Assembly (NCBI RefSeq): GCF_009739905.1
Contig: NZ_CP034279.1
Location: 2,356,001-2,420,000 of the forward strand
Direction of reading: 5' to 3'
Source of the DNA: Streptomyces ficellus
Lineage (GTDB): Bacteria > Actinomycetota > Actinomycetes > Streptomycetales > Streptomycetaceae
DNA length: 64,000 bases
Numbering within the stretch: the stretch's first letter is position 1; each line of letters begins with the position of its first letter. Under the pieces are notes generated by a model, which was not told where the DNA came from, did no database searches, and saw nothing but the letters and a program-made list of their open reading frames with translations. Both the position numbers and the translations under genes were made by a program. Positions 27,052-35,488 of the stretch are shown here, piece by piece.

Positions 27052-27293
27052 TCATCTTCGGGACGAAGGGGTACCTGCGGCAGCTGGCGGTGCTGACGCT
27101 GGTGTGCGGCCGGTGCGGCAACTCCGCCGCGCACGCCCTGCGGAGGAGGACCACGAAGTTCACGCTGTTCTTCGTGCCGCTGTTCCCGGTGTCCAGGTCG
27201 TACCTGACGCAGTGCACGTTCTGCGGTGCGGAGGAACGGATTTCGCGGGAGCGGGCCGACGCCCTGCTGCCGGGCGGCTCGCGGGTGTCGTGA
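27048..27293 (+). CDS. small zinc-ribbon protein
   Basis: 81 residues from ATG 27048, coupled to the HEAT gene (ATGA). Two Cys-x2-Cys knuckles, CGRC near residue 20 and CTFC near residue 57, frame a hydrophobic segment (FTLFFVPLFPVSRSYLTQ) and form a zinc_ribbon-like domain. This arrangement is a recognisable small actinobacterial family of unknown role. The hydrophobic middle might lie at the membrane. Its coupling to the HEAT-repeat gene suggests the two proteins work together. Confidence 0.8.
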   Translation: MIIFGTKGYLRQLAVLTLVCGRCGNSAAHALRRRTTKFTLFFVPLFPVSRSYLTQCTFCGAEERISRERADALLPGGSRVS

Positions 27294-27324
27294 CGGCCGG
27301 CGGGGCCCGTGGGGACGGGCCGGG

Positions 27325-27355
27325 TCGACAAAAAGGACTTCCGTACGAATAAGGT
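27325..27355 (+). promoter_or_regulatory. candidate promoter of the lipoprotein-kinase operon
   Basis: TCGACA (27325-27330) and TAAGGT (27350-27355) are 19 bases apart and lie 57 bases before the GTG at 27413. The sequence around it is A-rich compared with the surroundings. Confidence 0.4.
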
Positions 27356-27412
27356 TTACGGGAAGACCGACCGACCCCGCCGCCCCCGGGCGCCGCGCCC
27401 GTCAGGAGCCCC

Positions 27413-28171
27413 GTGAGTCCGCACCGCCCGGCCGTGTACGCGGCGCTGCTGCTGCCCGGCACGGCGGTGGCCGCCCTGCTGGGGTCGGCGCTGCTGTCCG
27501 GGTGCGACGACGCGGGCGGGCTCGAGAGCGCGGGCCCCACCCCGACGGCCGTGGGCCCGGTGCGGCTGTGGCCCGACATGCCCCCGGTGACCGCGCCGCC
27601 GTACGACTACGGCGAGAGCGACAGTGCCCAGGTGCCGGGCGTCAGGGTTCCCGGCGGTGACGTCCACCGGGTCGACCCGGTCGCCGTCGTCCAGGCCGAG
27701 GTCGCGGCGCACCCCGAGGAGTACAGCGGCCCGGACGGGATGTACGCGGAGACGGCGACGGCGATCCGGGAGTGCGCGCGCTCGCCGCGGCGGTGCCCGG
27801 TGATGGCGCCGTACTACCGGGACCTCACCGGCGACGGCGAGGACGAGCTGATCGTCGGCATCCGCATGCCGGAGCAGCAGACCGGGCTGCGGGTGTACAT
27901 GCCGGAGAAGGGCGGCCTGACCCGGATCATGTCCACCGTCGACCAGGTCGTGGGCGTCCAGCTCGCGGGCCGGGACCTGGTCGTGCGCGTGGTCTCGGCG
28001 GGCATCCCGGGGTACGAGTACCGGACCGCTTGGTCGTGGGACGGCCGGCAGCGGACGCTGCTGCCGACGCGCGACGAGATCGTCCGGGTGAAGCCGGCGC
28101 CGCCGGAGCCGTCCCCGTCGCCCCCGTCCGCGTCACCTTCCCCGTCCCCGTCGCCGTCGGGCGGTGCCTGA
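27413..28171 (+). CDS. lipoprotein encoded with a histidine kinase
   Basis: 252 residues from GTG 27413. The N-terminal signal ends in a lipobox-like LLSGC (Cys about residue 31). The mature protein has a central domain with DLTGDGEDELIVGIRMPEQQTGLRVYMPEKGG, which resembles an FG-GAP/EF-hand-like Asp-Gly loop, and a C-terminal tail of Pro/Ser repeats (PSPSPPSASPSPSPSPS). It should be anchored on the outer membrane face. The kinase gene begins one base before its end, so it is likely an accessory that senses or modulates the kinase, as lipoproteins in some Streptomyces two-component loci do. The exact ligand is unknown. Confidence 0.78.
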   Translation: MSPHRPAVYAALLLPGTAVAALLGSALLSGCDDAGGLESAGPTPTAVGPVRLWPDMPPVTAPPYDYGESDSAQVPGVRVPGGDVHRVDPVAVVQAEVAAHPEEYSGPDGMYAETATAIRECARSPRRCPVMAPYYRDLTGDGEDELIVGIRMPEQQTGLRVYMPEKGGLTRIMSTVDQVVGVQLAGRDLVVRVVSAGIPGYEYRTAWSWDGRQRTLLPTRDEIVRVKPAPPEPSPSPPSASPSPSPSPSGGA

Positions 28172-29424
28172 TGCGGCGCCTGCGGCCGCCGGCCTGGATG
28201 GCCACGCTGACCTGGAAGGCCGGGGTCTTCATCACGGTGATGTGCTGTGCGCTGGCCGCGCTCCTGGGCGCGCTGGTGCACGTGTCGGTGACCCGTCAGA
28301 CCGTGGACACGGCGCGTGAGAAGGCGCTCGACCGGCTGGAGGAGGTCACGCGCGCGTACGAGGCGGGCGAGCCGCTGCCGCGGTACGCGGGCGTCGACCC
28401 GGACGGCATCCCGTCCGGCCTGCGCGCCCTGGCGGTCCGGGGCGAGCGCGGCACGGTGGTGGCCGACGACCCGGAGGGCCGGCCCACCATCTGGGCGGCC
28501 GGGCCCGCCGACGGCCGGGCGCTCGCGGTGCGGGTGGACTACTCGTTGAGCGCGAGCACCATCAGCGGGCTGGACAAGGCGATCCTGGGCTCCTCGGTCC
28601 TGGCGATCGGCGCGACGCTGCTGGTCGGCTCCTTCGCGGTGACCCGCGTGACCCGGCGGCTGCACCTGACGGCGCAGGTGGCGCGGCGGATCAGCGCGGG
28701 CGATCTGGACGCCCGCGTCAACGACCCCCGGACCAGGGACCCGGCGCACCCTGAGGACGAGGTGGCGACGGTCTCGGGCGCGCTGGACACCATGGCGTCC
28801 ACGCTCCAGGGCAAGCTGCTGAGCGAGCAGCGCTTCACGGCGGACGTGGCGCACGAGCTGCGCACTCCGCTGACGGGGCTGTCCGCGGCGGCCGAGCTGC
28901 TGCCGGCGGGCCGGCCCGCGGAGCTGGTGCGGGACCGGGTGAAGGCGATGCGGGCGCTGACGGAGGACCTGCTGGAGATCTCCCGGCTGGACACCCGCAC
29001 CGAGACGGTCGACCTGGACGTCCACGAGCTGGGCCCGCTGGCCGAGCGGGTGGTGCGGGCGTCGGGCACCGCGACGGAGGTGCGGATCGTCCGGGACGCG
29101 CGCGTGGAGACCGACAGGCGGCGCCTGGAGCGGGTGCTGGGCAATCTGGTCGCCAACGCCCACAAGCACGGCCGCCCGCCGGTCGCCCTGACGGTGGACG
29201 GCCCGGCGGTGACGGTCCGCGACCACGGGCCGGGGTATCCGGAGTACCTCCTGGAGCACGGGCCGCAGCGGTTCCGGACGGAGAGCGGCAGCAAGGGCCA
29301 TGGGCTGGGGCTGACGATCGCGGCGGGCCAGGCGTCGGTGATCGGTGCGGAGCTCCTCTTCCGCAACGCCCCCGAAGGCGGCGCGGAAGCCCGCCTGACG
29401 CTCCCGGCGGCACCGCCCGGCTGA
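28171..29424 (+). CDS. membrane sensor histidine kinase (orphan in this window)
   Basis: 417 residues from ATG 28171, overlapping the lipoprotein stop by one base. The order is: TM1 (GVFITVMCCALAALLGALVHV), an extracytoplasmic sensor of about 95 residues, TM2 (LGSSVLAIGATLLVGSFAV), HAMP, a HisKA domain with phospho-His in FTADVAHELRTPLTGL, and a HATPase with N-box NLVANAHKHG and G-box GSKGHGLGLTI. All catalytic boxes are intact. No response regulator is encoded before or after it; the next gene downstream starts a separate SEDS/PBP operon. The partner regulator must lie elsewhere, or was lost. Confidence 0.92.
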   Translation: MRRLRPPAWMATLTWKAGVFITVMCCALAALLGALVHVSVTRQTVDTAREKALDRLEEVTRAYEAGEPLPRYAGVDPDGIPSGLRALAVRGERGTVVADDPEGRPTIWAAGPADGRALAVRVDYSLSASTISGLDKAILGSSVLAIGATLLVGSFAVTRVTRRLHLTAQVARRISAGDLDARVNDPRTRDPAHPEDEVATVSGALDTMASTLQGKLLSEQRFTADVAHELRTPLTGLSAAAELLPAGRPAELVRDRVKAMRALTEDLLEISRLDTRTETVDLDVHELGPLAERVVRASGTATEVRIVRDARVETDRRRLERVLGNLVANAHKHGRPPVALTVDGPAVTVRDHGPGYPEYLLEHGPQRFRTESGSKGHGLGLTIAAGQASVIGAELLFRNAPEGGAEARLTLPAAPPG

Positions 29425-29463
29425 CGGAAGGGGCACGGCCCGGTCCGGCGGACCGCCAACCGT

Positions 29464-29506
29464 GTCATGTCCGACATGACGGATAACCGTTGCTACGTTG
29501 CGGACC
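29464..29506 (+). promoter_or_regulatory. palindrome and leaderless promoter of the SEDS/PBP operon
   Basis: GTCATGTC-C-GACATGAC (29464-29480) is a perfect 8-bp inverted repeat with one central base. A -35-like CCGACA (29471-29476) lies in it, followed 17 bases later by TACGTT (29494-29499) and, after 7 bases, the ATG at 29507. There is no Shine-Dalgarno sequence, consistent with a leaderless transcript. The palindrome covers the -35 region, where a repressor would block the polymerase. Confidence 0.65.
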
Positions 29507-30847
29507 ATGACCGCAAAGCGCCGAGGCGTGGAACTGACCCTCCTCGTCGGCGCCGTCCTCATCTCCGTGCTCGGCTACGTCGACGTCGGCCTCGCCCGGA
29601 GCGGCGCCGTACCGCCGGACGCCGCCGCGTACGGGGCGGGGCTCGGGCTGCTGGCGCTCCTCGCGCACCTCGCCGTACGGTTCCGCGCCCCCTACGCCGA
29701 TCCCCTGCTGCTGCCCATCGCGGTCCTCCTCAACGGACTCGGGCTGGTCCTCATCTACCGCCTCGACCTGGAGACCCCCGACGACCACGCAGCGCCCACC
29801 CAGCTCGTGTGGTCCACGCTCGGCGTGGCGTTCTTCATCGCGGTGGTCGTGCTGCTGCGCGACCACCGGACCCTGCAGGGGTACGCGTACGTGTCGGTCG
29901 CCGCCGCGCTGCTGTTGCTGCTGGTGCCGATCTTCTTCCCGGCGGTCAACGGCGCGAAGATCTGGATCAGGATCGGCGGGTTCTCCTTCCAGCCCGGCGA
30001 GTTCGCCAAGATCCTGCTGGCCGTCTTCTTCGCCGCGTACCTCGCGGCCAACCGCCACGCCCTCGCGTACAGTGGCCGGCGCGTGTGGGGCGTGCAGTTG
30101 CCGACCGGGCGCGTCCTCGGGCCGATCGTCGCGATCTGGCTGGTCAGCGTGGGCGTCCTCGTCCTGGAGCGGGACCTCGGCACCTCGCTGCTGTTCTTCG
30201 GGCTGTTCGTGATCCTGCTGTACGTGGCCACCGGCCGCACCGGCTGGGTCGCCGTCGGGCTGCTGCTCGCCTCGGCCGGGGCGTTCGTGGTCGGCGGGCT
30301 GGAGCCGCACGTCCACGGCCGGGTGGAGGACTGGCTGCACCCGTTCGCCTCCATCGAGGCGGGCCGGGGCCCAGGTCAGCTCGCCCAGTCGCTGTTCGCG
30401 TTCGCCGCCGGCGGGATGCTCGGCACGGGGCTGGGGCTGGGCGAGTCGGTGCTGATCGGGTTCGCCGCGAAGTCCGACTTCATCCTGGCCACCGCGGGCG
30501 AGGAGCTGGGGCTGGCCGGGCTGACGGCCGTCTTCCTGCTGTACGCGCTGCTGGTGGCGCGGGGGTTCGGGACGGGGCTCGCGCTGCGCGACCCGTTCGG
30601 CCGGCTGCTGGCCACCGGGCTCTCCTCGATCCCGGCCCTCCAGGTGTTCGTCATCACGGGCGGGGTGATGGGCCTGATCCCGCTGACCGGCATGGCCATG
30701 CCGTTCCTGGCGCAGGGCGGTTCGTCGGTGGTCACCAACTGGATCATCGTCGCCCTGCTGATCCGCCTCAGCGACTCCGCCCGCGCGCCCGAGCCGCGGG
30801 GCGCCCCGCCCGGCGCCGTCCTTCCCGTGGTGGAGGAGGTGCGGTGA
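29507..30847 (+). CDS. SEDS-family peptidoglycan glycosyltransferase (FtsW/RodA/SpoVE type)
   Basis: 446 residues from ATG 29507 with about 10 membrane segments. SEDS motifs present are NGAKIWIRIGGFSFQPGEFAKI, VLERDLGTSLLFFG and the conserved Asp region, then FAAKSDFILATAGEELGLAG and LPLTGMAMPFLAQGGSSVV (read as IPLTGM...). These proteins polymerise lipid II together with a class B PBP, and the next gene encodes exactly that with a GTGA overlap. It is likely a growth- or sporulation-specific pair and not the main division pair, since no other cell-division genes are nearby; this is inference. Confidence 0.93.
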   Translation: MTAKRRGVELTLLVGAVLISVLGYVDVGLARSGAVPPDAAAYGAGLGLLALLAHLAVRFRAPYADPLLLPIAVLLNGLGLVLIYRLDLETPDDHAAPTQLVWSTLGVAFFIAVVVLLRDHRTLQGYAYVSVAAALLLLLVPIFFPAVNGAKIWIRIGGFSFQPGEFAKILLAVFFAAYLAANRHALAYSGRRVWGVQLPTGRVLGPIVAIWLVSVGVLVLERDLGTSLLFFGLFVILLYVATGRTGWVAVGLLLASAGAFVVGGLEPHVHGRVEDWLHPFASIEAGRGPGQLAQSLFAFAAGGMLGTGLGLGESVLIGFAAKSDFILATAGEELGLAGLTAVFLLYALLVARGFGTGLALRDPFGRLLATGLSSIPALQVFVITGGVMGLIPLTGMAMPFLAQGGSSVVTNWIIVALLIRLSDSARAPEPRGAPPGAVLPVVEEVR

Positions 30848-32364
30848 TCCGCTGCATCCGGCACGCCGCTGCGCTGTGTCTGCTCCTGCTCGCCGCGCTG
30901 CTGGTCAACGCCGTCCGCGTGCAGGTCTTCCAGGCGCCGGAGCTGGACCGCAACCCGGCCAACCGGCGCGTGGTCATGGCCCGTTACGCCGACCCTCGCG
31001 GCGACATCGTCGTGGACGGCGTCCCGGTCACCGGGTCGAAGGACACGCGCCAGCCGCTGCGGCACGAGCGGACGTACACCGACGGCCCCCTGTACGCGCC
31101 GGTGACCGGGCTCGCCTCGCAGACGTACGGCACCACCCTGCTGGAGAACGCCGAGGACCCGGTCCTGTCGGGTACGAGTCCCATGCTGGCGCCCTTCCCG
31201 TTCGTCCACGACCTCGGCCGCACCCGGCCGGCCGGCGGAAACGTCGTCACCACCGTCCGCGAGCCGCTGCAACGCCTCGCGTACGAGGGGCTGGCCGGCC
31301 GGCGCGGCGCGGTCGCCGCCGTCGAGCCGTCCAGCGGGCGCATCCTCGCGCTGGTCAGCAGCCCGTCGTACGATCCGGGTCTGCTGTCCGGCACCGGCCG
31401 TGAGGTGGCCGCGGCGTGGGCCCGGCTGAACGCGGCGCCGGACCAGCCGATGCTCAACCGGGCCCTGCGGCAGACCTATCCGCCCGGCTCCACGTTCAAG
31501 ATCGTGACCGCGGCCGCGGCGCTGGACGCGGGCGTCGTGACGGACGTGGACGCTCCGACGGACGCGCCCGAGCCGTATCTGCTGCCCGGGACGCGGACGG
31601 TGCTCCCCAACGAGGCGAAGGGGTGCGGCAACGCCTCGCTGGCGTACGCGATCCGCTGGTCGTGCAACACCGTGATGGCCCATCTCGGGGTGAGGGTGGG
31701 GGCGGCGGGGATGCTCGACGCGGTGGCGCGGTTCGGCTTCAACGACGCCTCGCTGCGCGTCCCGTCGGCGGTCGCGAGGTCCAACTTCGACACCGAGATG
31801 ACCCTGGACCGGCTCGCGCTCTCCGCGATCGGGCAGTACGACACCACGGCGACCCCGCTCCAGATGGCGCTGGTGGCCGCCGCGGTCGCCAACGGCGGCG
31901 AGATCGCCCAGCCGCACCTGGTGGACCGGACGACGACGGCGGACGGCGACACCGTCGCGCAGCACGTGCGCCGTACGTACCGGCAGGCGATGCTGCCGCC
32001 GACCGCACTGCGGCTGCAACAGCTGATGGTGTCCGTGGTCGACGGCGGGTCGGGCAGCAACGCGGCGATCGAGGGGGCACGGGTCGGCGGCAAGACCGGC
32101 ACGGCGCAGCACGGGGTGGGGAACACCGGCACGCCGTACGCGTGGTTCATCGGCTGGGCGCAGGGACCGGGCACGGGCCGGCCCGCGGTGGCGGTGGCGG
32201 TGGTCGTGGAGGACGCGTCGGCCAACCGGGAGGACGTCAGCGGCGGTGGCAGCGCGGCGCCGATCGCCCGGTCGGTGATGGAGGCGGCGCTGCGCGAGGA
32301 GGAGCGGCGCGACGCCGAGCGGCTCGGCGCGCACCGGCGCGCGGTGGCGCCGCCGGTGCGGTGA
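30844..32364 (+). CDS. class B penicillin-binding protein (transpeptidase), PbpA-like
   Basis: 506 residues from GTG 30844, overlapping the SEDS stop. The N-terminal helix (AALCLLLLAALLVNAVRV) anchors it in the membrane; a short pedestal with ARYADPRGDIVVDG follows. The transpeptidase domain has all three active-site motifs: STFK (PPGSTFKIVT, catalytic Ser and Lys), SCN (RWSCNTVMAH) and KTG (GGKTGTAQH). There is no transglycosylase domain, so polymerisation is supplied by the SEDS partner. It crosslinks peptidoglycan on the outside of the membrane and is a beta-lactam target. The stop is 7 bases from that of the convergent membrane protein gene, with no obvious terminator between. Confidence 0.94.
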   Translation: MIRCIRHAAALCLLLLAALLVNAVRVQVFQAPELDRNPANRRVVMARYADPRGDIVVDGVPVTGSKDTRQPLRHERTYTDGPLYAPVTGLASQTYGTTLLENAEDPVLSGTSPMLAPFPFVHDLGRTRPAGGNVVTTVREPLQRLAYEGLAGRRGAVAAVEPSSGRILALVSSPSYDPGLLSGTGREVAAAWARLNAAPDQPMLNRALRQTYPPGSTFKIVTAAAALDAGVVTDVDAPTDAPEPYLLPGTRTVLPNEAKGCGNASLAYAIRWSCNTVMAHLGVRVGAAGMLDAVARFGFNDASLRVPSAVARSNFDTEMTLDRLALSAIGQYDTTATPLQMALVAAAVANGGEIAQPHLVDRTTTADGDTVAQHVRRTYRQAMLPPTALRLQQLMVSVVDGGSGSNAAIEGARVGGKTGTAQHGVGNTGTPYAWFIGWAQGPGTGRPAVAVAVVVEDASANREDVSGGGSAAPIARSVMEAALREEERRDAERLGAHRRAVAPPVR

Positions 32365-32371
32365 CCGGGGC

Positions 32372-33211
32372 TCAGCCGATCGGCGTGCGCATCTCGTTGC
32401 GGACCTTCAGGGTCAGCTCGGCGGCCTTCGCCAGGTCGGGTGCCGCGCCCTGCTGCCCGGCGGACAGCGCGTCGACGACGCCGACCGAGAGCGTGATGTT
32501 CTCGTCGCCCACGGCGCACATCGGGAAGCTCACCGCGCTGTCGGTGTCGGTGAGCACCTGGCACTCCACCGTGACGTCCGAGCCGGCCGGGGTGACGTCC
32601 TTCGGCGGGGTCTCGACCTTGGCGCTCTTCGCGGTGCCCGCGCCGTCGAGCATCGCCCGCCGCTGCTGGTCCGGCTTCTTGATCTGGCCGTAGAGCCCGG
32701 AGACGACCAGCACCTTGACCTGGCCGTCCTTCTCGGCGGTGTACTGGGCCACGGCGGCGCCCTCGGTGCGGACGAGGGGGCTGTGGGTGGTGTCCAGGAT
32801 CTTCTTGCCCTCGGTGCCCGACATGTCCTGGGCGAGCTTGTACTCGCCGTCCACGAGCAGCTGGGGGACGACGAGTTTGTGCGTGGCCGCCGGGAAGGGG
32901 CTGTCGTCGCCGTCGAGGAGCATCGTGACGCCGTAGCCGAGGCAGCCGAGGAGGACGAGCGACCCGGCGACGAGCCCGGCGACCAGGCCGGTGCGCTTCC
33001 TGCGGGGCGGCGGCGCGCCGTACGGGCCGGGCACGGGTCCGGCGCCGTAGGGGCCGGGTCCGGGGTACTGCTGCGGGAAGCCGGGCTGGGCGCCGCCCCC
33101 GTACGGGCCGGGCTGGGCGCCGTAGGGGCCGGGCTGGGGGCCGCCGCCGTAGGGACCGGGGTGGGCGCCGTACGGACCGGTCGGCTGCTGGGGCGGAGGC
33201 GGCATGGTCAT
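32372..33211 (-). CDS. Pro/Gly/Tyr-rich single-pass membrane protein
   Basis: 279 residues from ATG 33211 (ATG 33205 is also possible). The first 70 residues are cytosolic and built of PGPYG-like repeats. A single membrane segment follows (LVAGLVAGSLVLLGCLGYGVTMLL, about 75-98). The external part of about 180 residues has beta-rich sequence with two Cys (VTVECQVL and FPMCAVG) that could form a disulfide. Proteins of this layout are common in Streptomyces and have no established role. It is transcribed toward the PBP gene. I recognise no catalytic motif. Confidence 0.8.
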   Translation of the reverse strand: MTMPPPPQQPTGPYGAHPGPYGGGPQPGPYGAQPGPYGGGAQPGFPQQYPGPGPYGAGPVPGPYGAPPPRRKRTGLVAGLVAGSLVLLGCLGYGVTMLLDGDDSPFPAATHKLVVPQLLVDGEYKLAQDMSGTEGKKILDTTHSPLVRTEGAAVAQYTAEKDGQVKVLVVSGLYGQIKKPDQQRRAMLDGAGTAKSAKVETPPKDVTPAGSDVTVECQVLTDTDSAVSFPMCAVGDENITLSVGVVDALSAGQQGAAPDLAKAAELTLKVRNEMRTPIG

Positions 33212-33246
33212 GCCCGTCAGGCTACGTCACGGGCCCGCGAGCACGG

Positions 33247-34350
33247 TCACGAGCCGCCCTCGGTGATCGCCTCCGTCACCTCGGCGACCCGCTCGGCCTC
33301 CTCGGTGGCGAAGCGTTCGCGGTCGAGCTGTTCGGCGATCTCCTCGTCCTGGGTCATCAGCAGGTCGAGGCTGGAGTCGCCCAGGTCGAAGACGCCCATG
33401 TCGACGTACGCCCTCTGGAGCCGCTCGCCCCACAGGCCGATGTCCTTGACGCAGGGGACGATCCGGCTGAAGAGCAGCTTGCGGAAGAGGCGGAGGAACT
33501 CGGACTCCTCCGAGAACTCGGCCGCCTCCTTCTTCGAGATGCCGAAGTTCTCCAGCACCTCCACCCCGCGCAGCCGGTCGCGCATGAGGTAGCAGCCCTC
33601 GATGACGAACTCCTCGCGCTCGCGCAGTTCGGCGTCGGTGAGCTGCTTGTAGTAGTCGCGCAGCGCCATGCGGCCGAAGGCGACGTGCCGGGCCTCGTCC
33701 TGCATGACGTAGGCGAGTATCTGCTTGGGCAGCGGCTTGTCGGTGGTGTCCCGGATCATGCCGAACGCGGCGAGGGCGAGGCCCTCGATGAGGACCTGCA
33801 TGCCGAGGTAGGGCATGTCCCAGCGGGAGTCGCGGAGGGTGTCGCCGAGCAGGCCCTGGAGGTTGTCGTTGATCGGGTAGAGCATCCCGATCTTCTCGTG
33901 CAGGAAGCGGCCGTATATCTCGGCGTGCCGGGCCTCGTCCATGGTCTGGGTGGCGGAGTAGAACTTGGCGTCCATGTCGGGGACGGACTCGACGATCCGG
34001 GCGGCGCAGATCATCGCGCCCTGTTCGCCGTGGAGGAACTGGCTGAACTGCCAGGAGGCGTAGTGCCTGCGCAGCTCGCCCTTGTCCTTCTCGGTCATCT
34101 TCGCCCAGTGGCGCGTCCCGTACAGGGTCAGCGCCTCGTCCGGGGTGCCGAGGGGGTCGTACGGGTCGACCTCCAGGTCCCAGTCGATGCGCCGGGCGCC
34201 GTCCCACTGCTTGTCCTTGCCCTTCTGGTAGAGGGCGAGCAGCCGGTCGCGGCCGTCGTCGTAGTCCCAGCTGAAGCGGGCCGAGCCGGTGGCCGGGACC
34301 TGCCAGACCGGTTCTCCCGGATCCTTGGTGTAGAGGTCGTGCGTCGACAC
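33247..34350 (-). CDS. ferritin-like diiron protein (R2/desaturase-like)
   Basis: 367 residues from ATG 34350. A four-helix diiron site is readable in order: Glu in HGEQGAM, Glu and His in MDEARHAEIYG, Glu in LIEGLALAAFG, and Glu and His in QDEARHVAFGRM. These give the E-x-E-x2-H pair typical of R2-like, desaturase-like and N-oxygenase-like diiron enzymes. It is soluble and alpha-helical, with an acidic C-terminal tail. It likely activates O2 for oxidation of an unknown substrate. The divergent neighbour across 160 bases is a second diiron protein of the AurF family, and a TetR gene follows that, so the three may form a regulon. Confidence 0.83.
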   Translation of the reverse strand: MSTHDLYTKDPGEPVWQVPATGSARFSWDYDDGRDRLLALYQKGKDKQWDGARRIDWDLEVDPYDPLGTPDEALTLYGTRHWAKMTEKDKGELRRHYASWQFSQFLHGEQGAMICAARIVESVPDMDAKFYSATQTMDEARHAEIYGRFLHEKIGMLYPINDNLQGLLGDTLRDSRWDMPYLGMQVLIEGLALAAFGMIRDTTDKPLPKQILAYVMQDEARHVAFGRMALRDYYKQLTDAELREREEFVIEGCYLMRDRLRGVEVLENFGISKKEAAEFSEESEFLRLFRKLLFSRIVPCVKDIGLWGERLQRAYVDMGVFDLGDSSLDLLMTQDEEIAEQLDRERFATEEAERVAEVTEAITEGGS

Positions 34351-34510
34351 GGACGGCTCCTTCGCCTGTGCGCTGACGGGTAGTTGGCAGGCTCACACGT
34401 TGGTAGACGCCGGGTCAACAAGTCGGGCACAGGGGATTGACGCTCTTGCTGACAGGCAGTCTCATAAGGGATGACCCCCAGTAACGCCAACTGCGCGAGG
34501 TGCCCAGAAC

Positions 34511-35446
34511 ATGACGACCGTGCCCGAACGCGACCTGCGTCTGCTCCGCGACGCGCTCGGCCCGCTGCGGGACCGCGAACAGGTCGCCGAGCGTCTGCTC
34601 GAGTCCAGCGCCAAGCACTCCTTCGACCCCGACAAGGAGCTCGACTGGGACGCGCCGCTGGAGGACGGCAAGTGGTTCTGGCCGCCGGAGCTGGTCTCCC
34701 TCTACGACACCCCGCTGTGGCGCCGGATGTCCGAGGAGCAGCGGATGGACCTGGCCCGCCACGAGGCCGCGTCCCTCGCCTCGCTCGGCATATGGTTCGA
34801 GATCATCCTGATGCAGCTCCTGGTCCGCCACATCTACGACAAGTCGGCCACCAGCCAGCACGTGCGGTACGCGCTCACCGAGATCGCGGACGAGTGCCGC
34901 CACTCCATGATGTTCGCCAGGATGATCCAGAAGGGCGGGGCACCGGCGTACCGGGTGCCTCGCGTCTACCACAACATGGCGCGCGTGCTGAAGACCGTGT
35001 CCACCACCCCCGGTTCGTTCGCCTCGACGCTGCTCGGCGAGGAGATCCTCGACTGGATGCAGCGCCTCACCTTCCCCGACGAGCGCGTCCAGACCCTGGT
35101 GCGCGGCGTGACCCGCATCCACGTGGTGGAGGAGGCCCGCCACGTGCGGTACGCCCGCGAGGAGCTGCGCCGCCAGATGGTCACCGCCCCGCGCTGGGAG
35201 CGGGAGCTCACCCGGGTCAGCTGCGGCGAGGCCGCCCGGGTCTTCTCCGTCTGCTTCGTCAACCCCCAGGTGTACGAGAACGTCGGCCTCGACCGGCGCC
35301 AGGCGGTCGCCCAGGTCAAGGCGAGCGGCCACCGCCGCGAGGTCATGCAGTCCGGCGCCCGGCGGCTGACGGAGTTCCTCGACGACGTCGGCCTGCTCCA
35401 GGGCCTCGGGGGCAGGCTGTGGCGGGCTTCCGGCCTCCTCGCCTGA
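34511..35446 (+). CDS. AurF-family diiron oxygenase-like protein
   Basis: 311 residues from ATG 34511. The helical pattern and iron ligands (Glu in IWFEIILMQ, Glu-x2-His in ADECRHSMMFARM, and Glu-x2-His in VVEEARHVRYAREEL) match the AurF p-aminobenzoate N-oxygenase family. Characterised members oxidise aryl amines to nitro compounds, but many relatives are of unknown function. Upstream there is a TTGACG at 34437-34442, without a good -10 at 17 bases. A TetR regulator gene begins 42 bases downstream on the same strand. No amine-producing genes are adjacent, so the substrate stays open. Confidence 0.85.
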   Translation: MTTVPERDLRLLRDALGPLRDREQVAERLLESSAKHSFDPDKELDWDAPLEDGKWFWPPELVSLYDTPLWRRMSEEQRMDLARHEAASLASLGIWFEIILMQLLVRHIYDKSATSQHVRYALTEIADECRHSMMFARMIQKGGAPAYRVPRVYHNMARVLKTVSTTPGSFASTLLGEEILDWMQRLTFPDERVQTLVRGVTRIHVVEEARHVRYAREELRRQMVTAPRWERELTRVSCGEAARVFSVCFVNPQVYENVGLDRRQAVAQVKASGHRREVMQSGARRLTEFLDDVGLLQGLGGRLWRASGLLA

Positions 35447-35488
35447 AGCCCGCCACCACCGGGCACGGGGCGGAGTTACGCTGCGGGC

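Noticed and set aside
27340..27369. Inverted repeat around the TAAGGT hexamer before the lipoprotein gene.
   Set aside because: The arms CTTCCGTA and TTACGGGAAG pair only with a bulge; too weak to call an operator.
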